Shown: positions 26,803-34,822, numbered from the stretch's first letter. The stretch is DNA of 64,000 nt from Paractinoplanes polyasparticus (GCF_019710575.1 NZ_JAHWFK010000046.1:62001-126000); one strand, 5' to 3'. Notes: a model not told the origin generated them from the letters alone. Made by a program: numbers and translations.

Positions 26803-27615
26803 TCAGGCGTTGCGGGCAGCCACAGCGATCAGGCGGTCGGCCACGGCGTGGCGGTCGAGGCCCAGGCGCTGGGCGGTGTCGCGGAGGATGTCGTACGCCT
26901 CCTGCACGCCGCAGCCGCGCTGGGCGATGATCACGCCGATGGCCCGGTCGACGGCGGCGCCGGCGCTCCGGGCGTCTCGGCGGCGTAGCTCGTCCAGCAG
27001 CAGCTCGGACTGGTTGGCCAGGGCCATCGCGGTCAGCAGGTGGTCGGCGCCGGGGGCGTTCGGGGTGTCGAAATACAGGGTCAGGGCGCCGACCTCGGCT
27101 CGGGGAAGGTCGAGCGGGATCGCGACCACCGCGTGGATGCCCTCGGTGGCGGCGGCCTCGGCCAGCTCGGGCCAGCGGGCGTCGGTGGCCAGGTCGGGCG
27201 CGGTGACCATGGATCGGGTGCGGGCGGACTCCAGGCCGGGGCCGGTGGTGCCGGCGGCGTACTGGATCTCATCGACCGCGGCGCCGGGCAGGCCGTAGCC
27301 GGTGTGGGTCAGCGGGCCGCCCTCGCCGATCAGGACGATCGAGCAGCGTACGGCTCCGGGGACACCGCCCGCGGCGAAGACCGCCAGGCGTTCCAGAGCC
27401 TGGGTGAAGGAGTCGGCCGAAAGAAGGCGGGCCGTGAGTTCGTGCAGCAGACCGGCCAGTTCGACGGGGTGCGGGCTGAGAGGTTCCGCCGTCCGGGCCG
27501 CGGAGCGGGTGCGCCGGGGCCGGGTCACCACTCGGGCAGGGCCACGGTCCGGGGAGGAAACCCGACGATATGGGACAGGCACGCCGCGCATCCTGCCACG
27601 ACCATCGACGGTCAC
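26803..27615 (-). CDS. GAF-ANTAR RNA-binding antiterminator-like protein
   Basis: 270 residues. GAF domain about 55-200 (FTQALERLAVFAAGGVPG, then VVAIPLDL) and C-terminal ANTAR domain about 205-268 (AVDRAIGVIIAQRGCGVQEA, then the LRDTAQRLGL region). GAF-ANTAR proteins bind paired RNA hairpins to allow read-through. The start is uncertain: GTG 27615 or ATG 27591. No target hairpins are obvious nearby. Confidence 0.88.
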   Translation of the reverse strand: MTVDGRGRMRGVPVPYRRVSSPDRGPARVVTRPRRTRSAARTAEPLSPHPVELAGLLHELTARLLSADSFTQALERLAVFAAGGVPGAVRCSIVLIGEGGPLTHTGYGLPGAAVDEIQYAAGTTGPGLESARTRSMVTAPDLATDARWPELAEAAATEGIHAVVAIPLDLPRAEVGALTLYFDTPNAPGADHLLTAMALANQSELLLDELRRRDARSAGAAVDRAIGVIIAQRGCGVQEAYDILRDTAQRLGLDRHAVADRLIAVAARNA

Positions 27616-27630
27616 GTAAGTCTTGTGCCT

Positions 27631-27834
27631 CTACCGGGTGGTTTCGTCGGGATCGACGGTCTGGTCGGAACGCCGCCGCTCCAGGAACGAGTCCGGTGCG
27701 GCGTCGGGGTCGGCCTCACGTTCGTCCGAATCCGCAAGGATCGCCTCGGCCTGGCCGCGCGGATCCTCGCTGCCGGCCACCAGCTCCTCGGGGAGTAGAT
27801 CCGCCGCCCGATGCCCGATCCGGTCGTCACTCAT
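27631..27834 (-). CDS. small acidic protein, 67 aa, unknown
   Basis: Reads MSDDRIGHRAADLLPEELVA followed by SEDPRGQAEAILADSDERE, a strongly acidic, probably helical protein. The frame extends upstream through a proline-rich repeat, but the change in composition at this ATG makes it the better start. No strong ribosome site. The MSDDRIGHRAADLLPEELV opening looks conserved-protein-like; family not recognised. Confidence 0.6.
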   Translation of the reverse strand: MSDDRIGHRAADLLPEELVAGSEDPRGQAEAILADSDEREADPDAAPDSFLERRRSDQTVDPDETTR

Positions 27835-27900
27835 GAGAGATCGACTACCCACACTCCGGCTCAGGAAACCCCGCGGCCGCGCCGGGTGGGCGGGCCGGCG

Positions 27901-28072
27901 AAAGCGTCGGAGGCCGGCCCCAGAGTAAGGCGCCGGGACGTTCAGCTCGGAGTAAGGCGCCGGGAGGCTGGGCCCAGGGGAAAGCGCTGGGAGGCTGGCC
28001 TGGGGGAAACCGCCGGGTGGCCGGGGCCCGGAGAAAGCGCCGGGTGGCCGGGAGAAAGCGCTGGGGGAGAAA
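27901..28072. repeat. degenerate 27-bp tandem repeat, about 7 copies
   Basis: Units starting AAAGCGCCGGG or TAAGGCGCCGGG occur near 27901, 27926, 27953, 27981, 28006, 28033 and 28053, mostly 26-28 bp apart. It lies upstream of the small acidic protein gene. Read on the minus strand it would give a Pro-rich 9-residue repeat, which may be chance. Confidence 0.75.
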
Positions 28073-28107
28073 AAGAGCGCCGCCCCCGGCAGGGCCGGAG
28101 GCGGCGC
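28069..28107 (-). terminator. hairpin with T-tract on minus strand; also sequesters a plus-strand ribosome site
   Basis: GCGCCGCC (28077-28084) pairs with GGCGGCGC (28100-28107) with an inner CCCGGC/GCCGG pairing. On the minus strand it is followed by TCTTTTTCT, the form of an intrinsic terminator. On the plus strand the 3' arm contains GGAGG (28097-28101), the ribosome site of the 34-residue ORF at 28110. Confidence 0.6.
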
Positions 28108-28109
28108 GG

Positions 28110-28214
28110 ATGTCAGCGTGCAGGTCGCCTCGCGGCGAGTGGCACAACACGGCTCCAGCCGAACGGTATTCCGTGAAGGCAAAGGGTGAGGCCCGGGGAC
28201 ACTGGGCACGCTGA
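28110..28214 (+). CDS. possible 34-residue small ORF bounded by an 11-bp inverted repeat
   Basis: ATG with GGAGG 8 nt upstream, reading MSACRSPRGEW, then HNTAPAERYSVKAK and GEARGHWAR before TGA. Its first and last bases form a perfect inverted repeat, TGTCAGCGTGC (28111-28121) and GCACGCTGACA (28206-28216). Three small hairpins lie inside (TCGCC/GGCGA, GGCT/AGCC, ACGG/CCGT). It could be a real peptide, a leader, or a structured RNA on either strand whose reading frame is accidental. No family recognised. Confidence 0.4.
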   Translation: MSACRSPRGEWHNTAPAERYSVKAKGEARGHWAR

Positions 28215-28313
28215 CATCTGTTCACAACGGTCGGGTGGCACCCACGATTCCGGCAGGACATGTGACGGGCGCCACATAGTTTGGGGCGGATCGGGCCGGG
28301 TAGCCCGAGATCC

Positions 28314-28514
28314 GTGACCGATGAAATGCGTGAGCTGGATGCCTTTCTCGACGACGCGTTCGACGGGCAGGAGCGGCTCAGCAGTGCCGATCTGCAGCGG
28401 CGGGCCATCGCCTCCGAGCTGAGCGCCACGACGCTCACCCGGATCGACGCGCTGCCGGAAGGCGAGTACGCCCAGGATGAAGCGGCCGAGGCAGTGCGGG
28501 CGCTCGAAGTCTGA
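28314..28514 (+). CDS. small protein, 66 aa, DUF2795-like
   Basis: GTG start. Reads VTDEMRELDAFLDDAFDGQE, then SSADLQRRAIASELSATTL and LPEGEYAQDEAAEAVRALEV. The C-terminal half resembles DUF2795 proteins (ALPE.EY....EA..A), whose function is unknown. Probably co-transcribed with the 51-residue gene that follows. Confidence 0.65.
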   Translation: MTDEMRELDAFLDDAFDGQERLSSADLQRRAIASELSATTLTRIDALPEGEYAQDEAAEAVRALEV

Positions 28515-28531
28515 CGGAAAGGACCTGGCTC

Positions 28532-28687
28532 ATGGAACCGATCGGTGACCCGGACGAGCAGGAGGACTTCGCCGGCGAGCACGACGCCACCGCCGTCGAC
28601 GACGACGTCACGGCTGACCGCGACGACGACGCCGAGCCCGAGACGCCCCAGGGCTGGTCCGGGCTCGACCGCGACGGCCCGCCCTGA
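28532..28687 (+). CDS. very small acidic protein, 51 aa
   Basis: ATG with GGAAAGGA about 8 nt upstream. MEPIGDPDEQEDFAGEHDAT, then a run of Asp-rich residues, ending QGWSGLDRDGPP. About a third of the residues are Asp or Glu. No family recognised. It follows the DUF2795-like gene by 17 nt and is followed by a terminator, consistent with a two-gene unit. Confidence 0.6.
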   Translation: MEPIGDPDEQEDFAGEHDATAVDDDVTADRDDDAEPETPQGWSGLDRDGPP

Positions 28688-28698
28688 CAACAGCGACA

Positions 28699-28727
28699 GG
28701 CCCGCCCCGCAGCAAGCGGGGCGGGCC
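28699..28727 (+). terminator. strong GC-rich terminator hairpin
   Basis: Perfect 12-bp stem GGCCCGCCCCGC / GCGGGGCGGGCC with loop AGCAA, directly after the 51-residue ORF. Confidence 0.8.
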
Positions 28728-28786
28728 TCGCCACGTACCTCAGACCGCTCCGCAGCAAGCAGGGCGGGCCTCGCCACGTACCTCAG
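28707..28786. repeat. 43-bp-period direct duplication
   Basis: A 37-bp segment (28707-28743) starting CCGCAGCAAGCGGGGCGGGC is repeated at 28750-28786 with one change. The duplicate covers half of the terminator hairpin and the sequence ending CCTCAG; the second copy includes the stop codon of the DUF1360 gene. Confidence 0.92.
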
Positions 28787-29307
28787 TCGCCTTCGGCGGC
28801 CTTCTTGGCGGCGTCGTAGCCCAGCTGGAGGAAGTCGGAGACGGCGGTGGCCGTCAGGGCGACCGCGACCAGGCGGGTCAGGCGCGGGGCCAGCACCAGG
28901 CCGCCGGTCAGGGCCGTGGAGACCCAGACGGCCAGGCAGAACGGGCAGCTGATCAGCTCGCCGATCCCGTGCTTCAGCGAACTGTCATGGTCGCGCACTT
29001 CTTCGTTGAGCTCGGCTGCGCCCGCCGGCTCGGCGTAACGCATGAACGGGGCCCGCAGCGGGCTGGTCACCGAGTCCTTGGCGATCAGGCGGCTCAGCTT
29101 GTGGGTCGCCAGTGACACCAGCACCACATCGGCAGTGGCCGGGCGGGCGGGGGCCGGCTTTCCGGTCACCTTGGCCGCGGCGGCCAGAGCGGCGGCCAGA
29201 GCGGTGAAACCGCCCATCGCCGCCATGTAGCCGCCCAGCGGGCGATGCTCGTGGGGCGCGTACGACTGTCCGACGCGCGTCAGCCGCGCGCCCAGCGACT
29301 CGATCAA
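28783..29307 (-). CDS. DUF1360 family membrane protein
   Basis: 174 residues. VSLATHKLSRLIAKDSVTSP and the C-terminal ELISCPFCLAVWVST are DUF1360 hallmarks, with two or three membrane segments. TTG start supported by GGGAGA 6 nt upstream. Function unknown. It follows the DUF6158-like gene closely and is probably in one unit with it. Confidence 0.85.
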   Translation of the reverse strand: MIESLGARLTRVGQSYAPHEHRPLGGYMAAMGGFTALAAALAAAAKVTGKPAPARPATADVVLVSLATHKLSRLIAKDSVTSPLRAPFMRYAEPAGAAELNEEVRDHDSSLKHGIGELISCPFCLAVWVSTALTGGLVLAPRLTRLVAVALTATAVSDFLQLGYDAAKKAAEGD

Positions 29308-29315
29308 AATTCTCC

Positions 29316-29558
29316 CTAGAAAGCCTGGGTGAGCCGGTCGGTGTCGACCTCACGGCTGGGATAGCGGGTGATGTACTCCGTCTCGAGGTCGGCTGTCCGC
29401 TTGAAGTGGTTCGACAGCGCGGCGTCGGGGCCGTGGCGGAGCGTCGCGAGCCGGGCCCGGTACAGGCTGCCGAGTTCGCGGAACAGGTCGTCCTCGCTCA
29501 GTGAGGCGGGGTCGACCCCGGTTTCCATCAACGGTGAGTCACCGTGAGCTTCTGTCAT
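29316..29558 (-). CDS. DUF6158-like small protein, 80 aa
   Basis: DPASLSEDDLFRELGSLYRA, then RTADLETEYITRYPSREVD fit DUF6158, a small helical actinobacterial family of unknown role. The start ATG has GGAGG about 7 nt upstream; the longer open frame beyond it is not needed. Eight bases separate it from the DUF1360 gene. Confidence 0.75.
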   Translation of the reverse strand: MTEAHGDSPLMETGVDPASLSEDDLFRELGSLYRARLATLRHGPDAALSNHFKRTADLETEYITRYPSREVDTDRLTQAF

Positions 29559-29668
29559 CGTGCACCTCCGGTTGTTACGGGCCAGGACAGCCACCGAGGG
29601 GTGTGGCGAACGCCAGGACGGTTGCCCGTGCGAGCCGCGGCCAAACACGCGCCGGTACGCTTCTGGGC

Positions 29669-30076
29669 ATGAAGGGCCTGTGGACGCCGGCGTGGATCGT
29701 CCGGCATGTCCTGGCGGTGGTGCTGACCGCGGGCTGCCTGATCCTGGGCTGGTGGCAGTTCAGCCGCGCCCAGGAGGGCAACGCGATCAGCTGGGGCTAC
29801 ATGTTCGAGTGGCCGGTCTTCGCGGCCTTCGTCGTGTTCCTCTGGTTCCGCGAAGTTCAACTCGCCCGCAGGAAAGGCGGCCACCCGGCAGAGCCCGCTC
29901 CGCCGGAAAAGGCCGAGGAACAGCTCCCAGGCAAGGCTGTTACGGTCGGCCGGCCGGTACGCGTGGCAGTCCGCTCCACCCCGGATGCCGACGACCCCGA
30001 ACTGGTCGCCTACAACGACTATCTCGCCTGGCTCAACGCCCACCCCGGCGCCCGCCCGGGCGACTATCCCGGATAG
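29669..30076 (+). CDS. small membrane protein, 135 aa
   Basis: MKGLWTPAWIVRHVLAVVLT opens a first membrane helix ending ILGWWQFSRAQ. A second helix is WPVFAAFVVFLWF. A charged cytoplasmic tail follows, ending YNDYLAWLNAHPGARPGDYPG. It resembles widespread actinobacterial two-helix proteins encoded next to DUF3817 genes; function unknown. The DUF3817 gene follows after 12 nt. Confidence 0.75.
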   Translation: MKGLWTPAWIVRHVLAVVLTAGCLILGWWQFSRAQEGNAISWGYMFEWPVFAAFVVFLWFREVQLARRKGGHPAEPAPPEKAEEQLPGKAVTVGRPVRVAVRSTPDADDPELVAYNDYLAWLNAHPGARPGDYPG

Positions 30077-30088
30077 GACAGAAGCAAA

Positions 30089-30409
30089 GTGCAGGGTGCC
30101 CTGACCCGCTACCGGATCATCGCGTGGATCGTCGGCGTCTGCCTGCTCGCGCTCGTCGTGGTCGGCATGCCGTTGAAATATCTCGCGGACAACCCGGTCG
30201 TGGTCGCGGCCGTCGGGCCCGCGCACGGTTTCCTGTTCATGGTCTATCTGGTCGCCACGTTCGATCTGTCGCGCCGGGCCCACTGGCCGTTCGGCCGCAT
30301 GATCCTGGTGATGTTGAGCGGCACGATCCCGTTCCTGTCTTTCTGGGCCGAGCGTAAGGTGACCCGGGAATGGGTGCCCGCCGCCGAGTTGACGAAAAGT
30401 CCCGTTTGA
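30089..30409 (+). CDS. DUF3817 integral membrane protein
   Basis: 106 residues with three membrane helices. TRYRIIAWIVGVCLLALVVV, then VGPAHGFLFMVYLVATFDL and SGTIPFLSFWAERKV are characteristic of DUF3817. GTG start. Co-transcribed with the preceding membrane protein gene. Function unknown. Confidence 0.88.
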   Translation: MQGALTRYRIIAWIVGVCLLALVVVGMPLKYLADNPVVVAAVGPAHGFLFMVYLVATFDLSRRAHWPFGRMILVMLSGTIPFLSFWAERKVTREWVPAAELTKSPV

Positions 30410-30505
30410 CAGTCCGGCCGCACGCATTGCGGTCGTCGAATCACTTCCTGTTATCGGGATCATTAACGCGTATCGGGCCATTGTCTTAAATCACTCTGTG
30501 GGCCC

Positions 30506-30533
30506 TTGCTTTTGATGATCCCGCCGATAAGTT
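30506..30533 (+). promoter_or_regulatory. possible promoter upstream of the riboswitch
   Basis: In an AT-richer stretch, TTGCTT (30506-30511) and TAAGTT (30528-30533) lie 16 bp apart, about 50 bp before the riboswitch. The match is weak. The rest of 30410-30585 holds no gene. Confidence 0.3.
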
Positions 30534-30585
30534 AATGCGGTTGGTTCGGTCCGCAGCCACTCCCCCTCCCGTGGCGCCGGCCAAC

Positions 30586-30710
30586 GCCGCCGAATCTTCG
30601 TGGCGCCACGAGCGTCCGACAGAACCGGGAAACCGTGTTATCGAGGCGAATCCGCGCGAGCGGAAGGGTGTTCTTCCCACCCGAGCCCGTCAGTTGACCC
30701 GGTAGGCGGC
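30586..30710 (+). promoter_or_regulatory. ydaO/yuaA (c-di-AMP) riboswitch
   Basis: Closing stem GCCGCC (30586-30591) with GGCGGC (30705-30710). Conserved elements occur in order: CCGAATC after the first stem, ACAGAACCGGG with GAAACCG, a GGCGAATCC segment, GGGTG-TTCTT-CCCACCC and AGCCCGTCAGTTGACCCGG before the 3' stem. These match the ydaO motif known upstream of actinobacterial NlpC/P60 and Rpf genes. It is 25 nt upstream of the NlpC/P60 start and should lower expression when c-di-AMP is high. Confidence 0.85.
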
Positions 30711-30735
30711 CGAGCGGAAGAAAGGCCACTGACCG

Positions 30736-31701
30736 GTGCCCCACCCCCGCACGAGGCTTCGGGTCCTCGTCGTCGCGGCGCTCGCTGTCGCGATCACCGG
30801 TTCGCTGGGGACAGCCGCACACGCGGCCCCGTCCGCCAGCGAGCTGAAGAAACAGATCGAGACGGCGTCCAACAAGCTTGAGGACATCACCGAGAAGTAC
30901 AACCAGATGCGGATCAACCTGAAGAAGACCCAGGCTGATCAGGTCAAGCTCCAGGCGTCCCTCAAGCCCGCTCAGGCGAAGCTGAAGGCTGCCAGCGCCC
31001 AGGTCGGCAATCTGGCCACCACGTCCTACAAGCAGGGTCGTGTCGGGCCGATGAGCGCGCTGCTCACCGGCGGCGGCCAGGACAGCATGATGGACCGCAT
31101 GGCGTACCTGGACTTGATCACGAAGTCCAACCAGCGCGACATCGACACCTTCACCGCGGCCACCAAGGGCTTCGCCGACAAGCAGGCCGCCCTCAAGGCG
31201 ACCCAAGTCAAGCAGACGGCCCAGGTGAACGCGCTGAACGCGCAGAAGGGGTCGATCCAGAAAGACCTCAAGAAGCTGTTCGCGATGCGCGAGGCGGCCT
31301 TCGGCCAGGGGCAGGAGAAGGGCAGCAAGTACACCGGCCCGATCCCGGAGATCTCCGGCAAGGCGGGTGTCGCCGTCACGTTCGCGTACAACCAGCTCGG
31401 CAAGCCGTACCTGTTCGGCGCGGACGGTCCGGGCAGCTACGACTGCTCGGGGCTGACCTCGGCGGCGTGGCGGGCGGCCGGTAAGTCGTTGTCGCACCAG
31501 ACCAAGGCCCAGTGGAACGAGGTCACCCATATCAGCAAGGACGACCTGCAACCGGGTGACCTCGTGTTCTATCGAAGTCTCGGCCATGTCGCCCTCTATG
31601 TGGGCGGTGGTCAGATCATCGACGCGCCGCACTCGGGCACGGTGGTGAAGAAGCGCGGCATGAACATCATGACGCCGTACGGCTACGGCCGGGTCAACTA
31701 G
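30736..31701 (+). CDS. secreted NlpC/P60 peptidoglycan hydrolase
   Basis: 321 residues. Signal peptide with cleavage after AHA (residue 30), a long coiled coil at 35-190 and an NlpC/P60 domain from about 208. Catalytic Cys237 (YDCSGL), His284 (LGHVALYVG) and a third polar His299 (APHSG). Cleaves D-gamma-glutamyl-mDAP bonds in this family, as RipA or CwlO do. GTG start with AAAGG upstream. Controlled by the c-di-AMP riboswitch in its leader. Confidence 0.93.
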   Translation: MPHPRTRLRVLVVAALAVAITGSLGTAAHAAPSASELKKQIETASNKLEDITEKYNQMRINLKKTQADQVKLQASLKPAQAKLKAASAQVGNLATTSYKQGRVGPMSALLTGGGQDSMMDRMAYLDLITKSNQRDIDTFTAATKGFADKQAALKATQVKQTAQVNALNAQKGSIQKDLKKLFAMREAAFGQGQEKGSKYTGPIPEISGKAGVAVTFAYNQLGKPYLFGADGPGSYDCSGLTSAAWRAAGKSLSHQTKAQWNEVTHISKDDLQPGDLVFYRSLGHVALYVGGGQIIDAPHSGTVVKKRGMNIMTPYGYGRVN

Positions 31702-31720
31702 ACCGGCTCGAGAACCGGAG

Positions 31721-31750
31721 AAGGCCGGTACCCCTCGGGGTACCGGCCTT
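31721..31750. terminator. bidirectional terminator
   Basis: 14-bp perfect stem AAGGCCGGTACCCC / GGGGTACCGGCCTT with a TC loop, followed by TCGCG. Lies between the convergent NlpC/P60 and sigma factor genes. Confidence 0.88.
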
Positions 31751-31790
31751 TCGCGTCTTGTGAGTAACGGGGGGAAGGAAAGCGGAAACG

Positions 31791-32795
31791 TCAGGCGGCC
31801 TGCAGGCCCTCGGCCCGGGCCAGCTCGCGCAGCCGGCCGAGCGCCTGGATCTCGAGCTGACGGATGCGCTCACGGCTCAGCGAGAAGCGGGAAGCCACCT
31901 CGGTGAGCGAGTGCTCGCGGCCGTCCTCGAGGCCGTAGCGGGCCCGCATGATGCCGGCCGACCGGTCGTCGAGGTGGTTGAGCAGACCCTCGATGCGCTG
32001 GCGCTCGAGGGCGGTCAGCACGATCTCTTCCGGCGAGGGGGCGTCGCTGTCGGCGACCAGGTCGCCGAGGTTGGTGTCGCCGTCGTCGCCGACCGGGGTG
32101 TCGAGGGAAACCGTGTCCTGGGCCCAGCGGGTGAGCTCGTTGACGCGCTCGACGGTCACGCCGAGAGCGGTCGCGATCTGCTCGGGCTCGGGGTCACTGC
32201 CGAGCTCGCGGACGAGCTGGCGGGTGACGTTGCGCATGCGGTTGACGTCTTCGACCAGGTGGACCGGGAGGCGCACGGTGCGCTCCTGCTGGGCGATGGC
32301 CCGGCTGATCGCCTGGCGCACCCACCACGTGGCGTAGGTCGAGAACTTGTAGCCGCGCTCGTAGTCGAACTTCTCGACCGCGCGGACCAGGCCGGTGTTG
32401 CCCTCCTGGATCAGGTCGAGCATCGGCATGCCGGAGCGCACGTAGCGCCGGGCGATCGACACGACCAGTCGCAGGTTGGCCCGGATGAACAGATCTTTCG
32501 CCTTGCGCCCCTCGGTGACGAGGCGCTCCAGCTCCTCCCGGCTCACACCGCGCCGGACCTCGCCCGTCTCGAGCAGGTGCTCGGCGTAGAGGCCGGCCTC
32601 GATCGACTTGGAGAGCTCAACCTCCCGGGCGGCGTCCAGCAGCGGAGTCCGGGAGATCTCGTGCAGGTAGACGCCGACAAGGTCACGCTCCTCGGCGACC
32701 TGGTCGGTCCGCATCACGGTGTTCTTCTCCACGTTGCCCACGGTCCCCTCATTGCCATCACTACTTACCCCGTTACGGGTGACACCTGTGTTCAT
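31791..32795 (-). CDS. RNA polymerase sigma factor, HrdB-family group 2
   Basis: 334 residues. Region 1.2 (DLVGVYLHEISRTPLL), region 2 (ANLRLVVSIARRYVRSGMPM, DLIQEGNTGLVRAVEKFDYE, GYKFSTYATWWVRQAISRAI), region 3 and region 4.2 (TEVASRFSLSRERIRQLEIQ). It lacks the long N-terminal extension of the principal sigma factor, so it is a group 2 (SigB/HrdD-like) sigma. Start ATG 32795 has GGGAGG just upstream. Monocistronic. Confidence 0.92.
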   Translation of the reverse strand: MNTGVTRNGVSSDGNEGTVGNVEKNTVMRTDQVAEERDLVGVYLHEISRTPLLDAAREVELSKSIEAGLYAEHLLETGEVRRGVSREELERLVTEGRKAKDLFIRANLRLVVSIARRYVRSGMPMLDLIQEGNTGLVRAVEKFDYERGYKFSTYATWWVRQAISRAIAQQERTVRLPVHLVEDVNRMRNVTRQLVRELGSDPEPEQIATALGVTVERVNELTRWAQDTVSLDTPVGDDGDTNLGDLVADSDAPSPEEIVLTALERQRIEGLLNHLDDRSAGIMRARYGLEDGREHSLTEVASRFSLSRERIRQLEIQALGRLRELARAEGLQAA

Positions 32796-33357
32796 CAGTT
32801 CCTCCCCGTAACGTCCGCAGTTCGCACATCGCGGTTACTTGGCATCTACACAACAAATGGTTGGCTGCACTGATTCCGGCTGGTGGGTCGAAAGTGTCAC
32901 GAATGCCTGGGTGACAGCTGAGAGCCGAGTGCGTAGTTGCTGAACAGGGCTCCTGCGTTACGGCATTCGGCCCCGCGACAGGTGCGTCGCGCAGACAGAC
33001 TCATACCCGTCGCTCGCTTCATGACACCATCGGCCCCTCGTCCCTCACAGCGACGCCCATCACCAAAGACCTTGGGACGTCCGTCACCACCCAGTACGTT
33101 CCCGGGGCGCGCCAGGTTCACCGTGCTGGATCGGCAGCTGCGGGACAGGGCTGAAACAAAAGCACCACCAAAAAGATCCCGCACTTCACCGAACGGGACC
33201 ACCTGCCACAATGCGGCACGCGGCCGTGCAGTTCACTCGCCCGTCCGGGTGACATCCCAGCGGATGACGTCCCCTTCCACAACGGTTCGGAGCCGGTGGG
33301 CCATCCGGTTGGTGAGGTGACGAATACCACAGTGACCGGCGGGTGGCGCGAGGCACC
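32796..33357. other. long intergenic region upstream of sigma factor and SDR genes
   Basis: About 560 bases of promoter-bearing DNA between divergent genes. Open frames on both strands have no ribosome site and no protein-like composition. Nothing recognisable was found in it apart from the leader next to the sigma gene. Confidence 0.5.
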
Positions 33358-34056
33358 ATGAACACCATGTCTGCTGGGCGCACGGCTCTGATCACGGGTG
33401 GAACGGGCGGCCTCGGCGCCGCCACGGTGGCTGCTTTCGTCGCTGACGGCTGGCGCGTGGTCGCGCCGGTGCGGCCGGGAGGAGCCGATCGGTTACCCAA
33501 GGGCGCGGTGCCGGTCGACGGGGACATGTCGCGTGAGACCGATGTCACGGCGGCGGTGGCGGTCGCGGCGGGCGATCCGGCGGCGCCGTTGCGCGCGGTG
33601 ATCAACCTGATCGGCGGCTTCGCGAGCGGGCCCCTGGTGGGCGAGACGCCGTGGAGCGACTTCGAGGCGCAGCTGCTGACCAATCTGCGGCCGACCTACC
33701 TGGTCACCGCCGCGGCCCTGCCGCACCTGGTCGAGGCGGGCGGCGGCAGCGTCGTCTGCGTCTCGTCCCGCACCGCGCTGTCGCCCTTTCCCGGGTCCGT
33801 CGGCTACTCCACCGCCAAGGCGGCCGTGATCGCCTTCGCCAACTCGGTGGCGGTGGATTACCGCAAGCGGAACGTGCGCTGCAACACGGTCGTGCCAAGC
33901 GTGATCGACACTGCCACCAACCGCGCGGCCATGCCCGACGCCGACTTCAACCGCTGGGTGCGTCCCGAGCAGATCGCCCCGGCGATCCTGTTCCTCGCCT
34001 CGGACGCTTCCGCACCCACCAGCGGGGCCCAGATCCCGGTCTACGGGCAGGCCTGA
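33358..34056 (+). CDS. short-chain dehydrogenase/reductase
   Basis: 232 residues. Cofactor loop TGGTGGLGAA near 15, catalytic Ser region VCVSSRTAL, and the YxxxK pair in GYSTAKAAV. The variable loop is short, so the substrate cannot be predicted. GAGG lies just ahead of ATG 33358; ATG 33367 is an alternative. Confidence 0.9.
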   Translation: MNTMSAGRTALITGGTGGLGAATVAAFVADGWRVVAPVRPGGADRLPKGAVPVDGDMSRETDVTAAVAVAAGDPAAPLRAVINLIGGFASGPLVGETPWSDFEAQLLTNLRPTYLVTAAALPHLVEAGGGSVVCVSSRTALSPFPGSVGYSTAKAAVIAFANSVAVDYRKRNVRCNTVVPSVIDTATNRAAMPDADFNRWVRPEQIAPAILFLASDASAPTSGAQIPVYGQA

Positions 34057-34114
34057 GGCCCGCCCGCAGACGGAGTCGATCAACCGCGAGCCGGTGCGGC
34101 GGGCAGCGCCTGTC

Positions 34115-34822
34115 TCAGAGCGTTTCTGAGAGCTGGTAGCCGGCCGTGACCAGGGCGGCCATGAGGGGGCTGCCGGCCAGCAGCATGCTGCGGCCCAGCC
34201 GGCTGCGAACCGGCTCGGGCAGGTCGGCGCGGCGGCGGAGTTCGGCGTGCAGGGCGGCCGAGACCTCGTCGGGCGTGCCGTTGGCGTCGATGACCACGAA
34301 GTCGGCCAACTCGGGCAGGGACAGGTAGGCGGCCCGCGCCGATTCCAGGTAGTCCATCGTTTCGCTGTCGTAGCCGCGGGCCTCGATCCGCTCGTGGGCC
34401 ACCTTGGGGTCGACGTCGAGCAGGAACGTGAGGTCGGGCTTCGGGAAGAAGTGGTAGGCCCAGCGGGCGCGCCGCTCGGCGGCCGGGGCGGCGTGCCGGG
34501 CCCGCAGGCTCGCGTACTGACAGACGGCGTAGCGGTCCATCACCACGGTGCCGCCGGTGAAGCGGCGGCGCAGCAGAGTGCGCAGGATCGCCAGCCAGCG
34601 CAGAACGGACTCGACGAACAGCGTGCCGCGGCGGCCGAGCAGATCCTCGGCGTCGCGCTTGCCGAGCCGGACGGCCAGTTTGCCGAACCAGTGGCGGCCG
34701 CCGGCGTTACGGCGGTAGGCGACGCGCAGACCCGCAGCCTCCAGCTCGTCGGCCAGGCGGTGGGCCTGCGTCGTCTTGCCGGAGCCGTCCATGCCCACGA
34801 GGGCGACGGTGCGAAGGGTCAT
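34115..34822 (-). CDS. thymidylate kinase-like P-loop kinase
   Basis: 235 residues. P-loop VGMDGSGKTTQ at residue 10, the DR(Y) motif VVMDRYAVCQYASL and the LID region GYDSETMDYLE. It fits the thymidylate kinase fold but departs from housekeeping Tmk in the substrate region, so another (deoxy)nucleotide or sugar-related substrate is possible. A hydrophobic C-terminal tail (MLLAGSPLMAALVTAGYQ) is odd for Tmk. The start at the ATG matches the usual Tmk N-terminus. Confidence 0.8.
   Translation of the reverse strand: MTLRTVALVGMDGSGKTTQAHRLADELEAAGLRVAYRRNAGGRHWFGKLAVRLGKRDAEDLLGRRGTLFVESVLRWLAILRTLLRRRFTGGTVVMDRYAVCQYASLRARHAAPAAERRARWAYHFFPKPDLTFLLDVDPKVAHERIEARGYDSETMDYLESARAAYLSLPELADFVVIDANGTPDEVSAALHAELRRRADLPEPVRSRLGRSMLLAGSPLMAALVTAGYQLSETL

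Noticed and set aside
27631..28209. 192-residue extension of the small acidic protein through a Pro-rich repeat
   Set aside because: Composition changes abruptly at ATG 27834 and the upstream part looks like non-coding repeat.
32897..33320. open frames in the sigma factor upstream region
   Set aside because: No ribosome sites, no motifs, and both strands are equally open.
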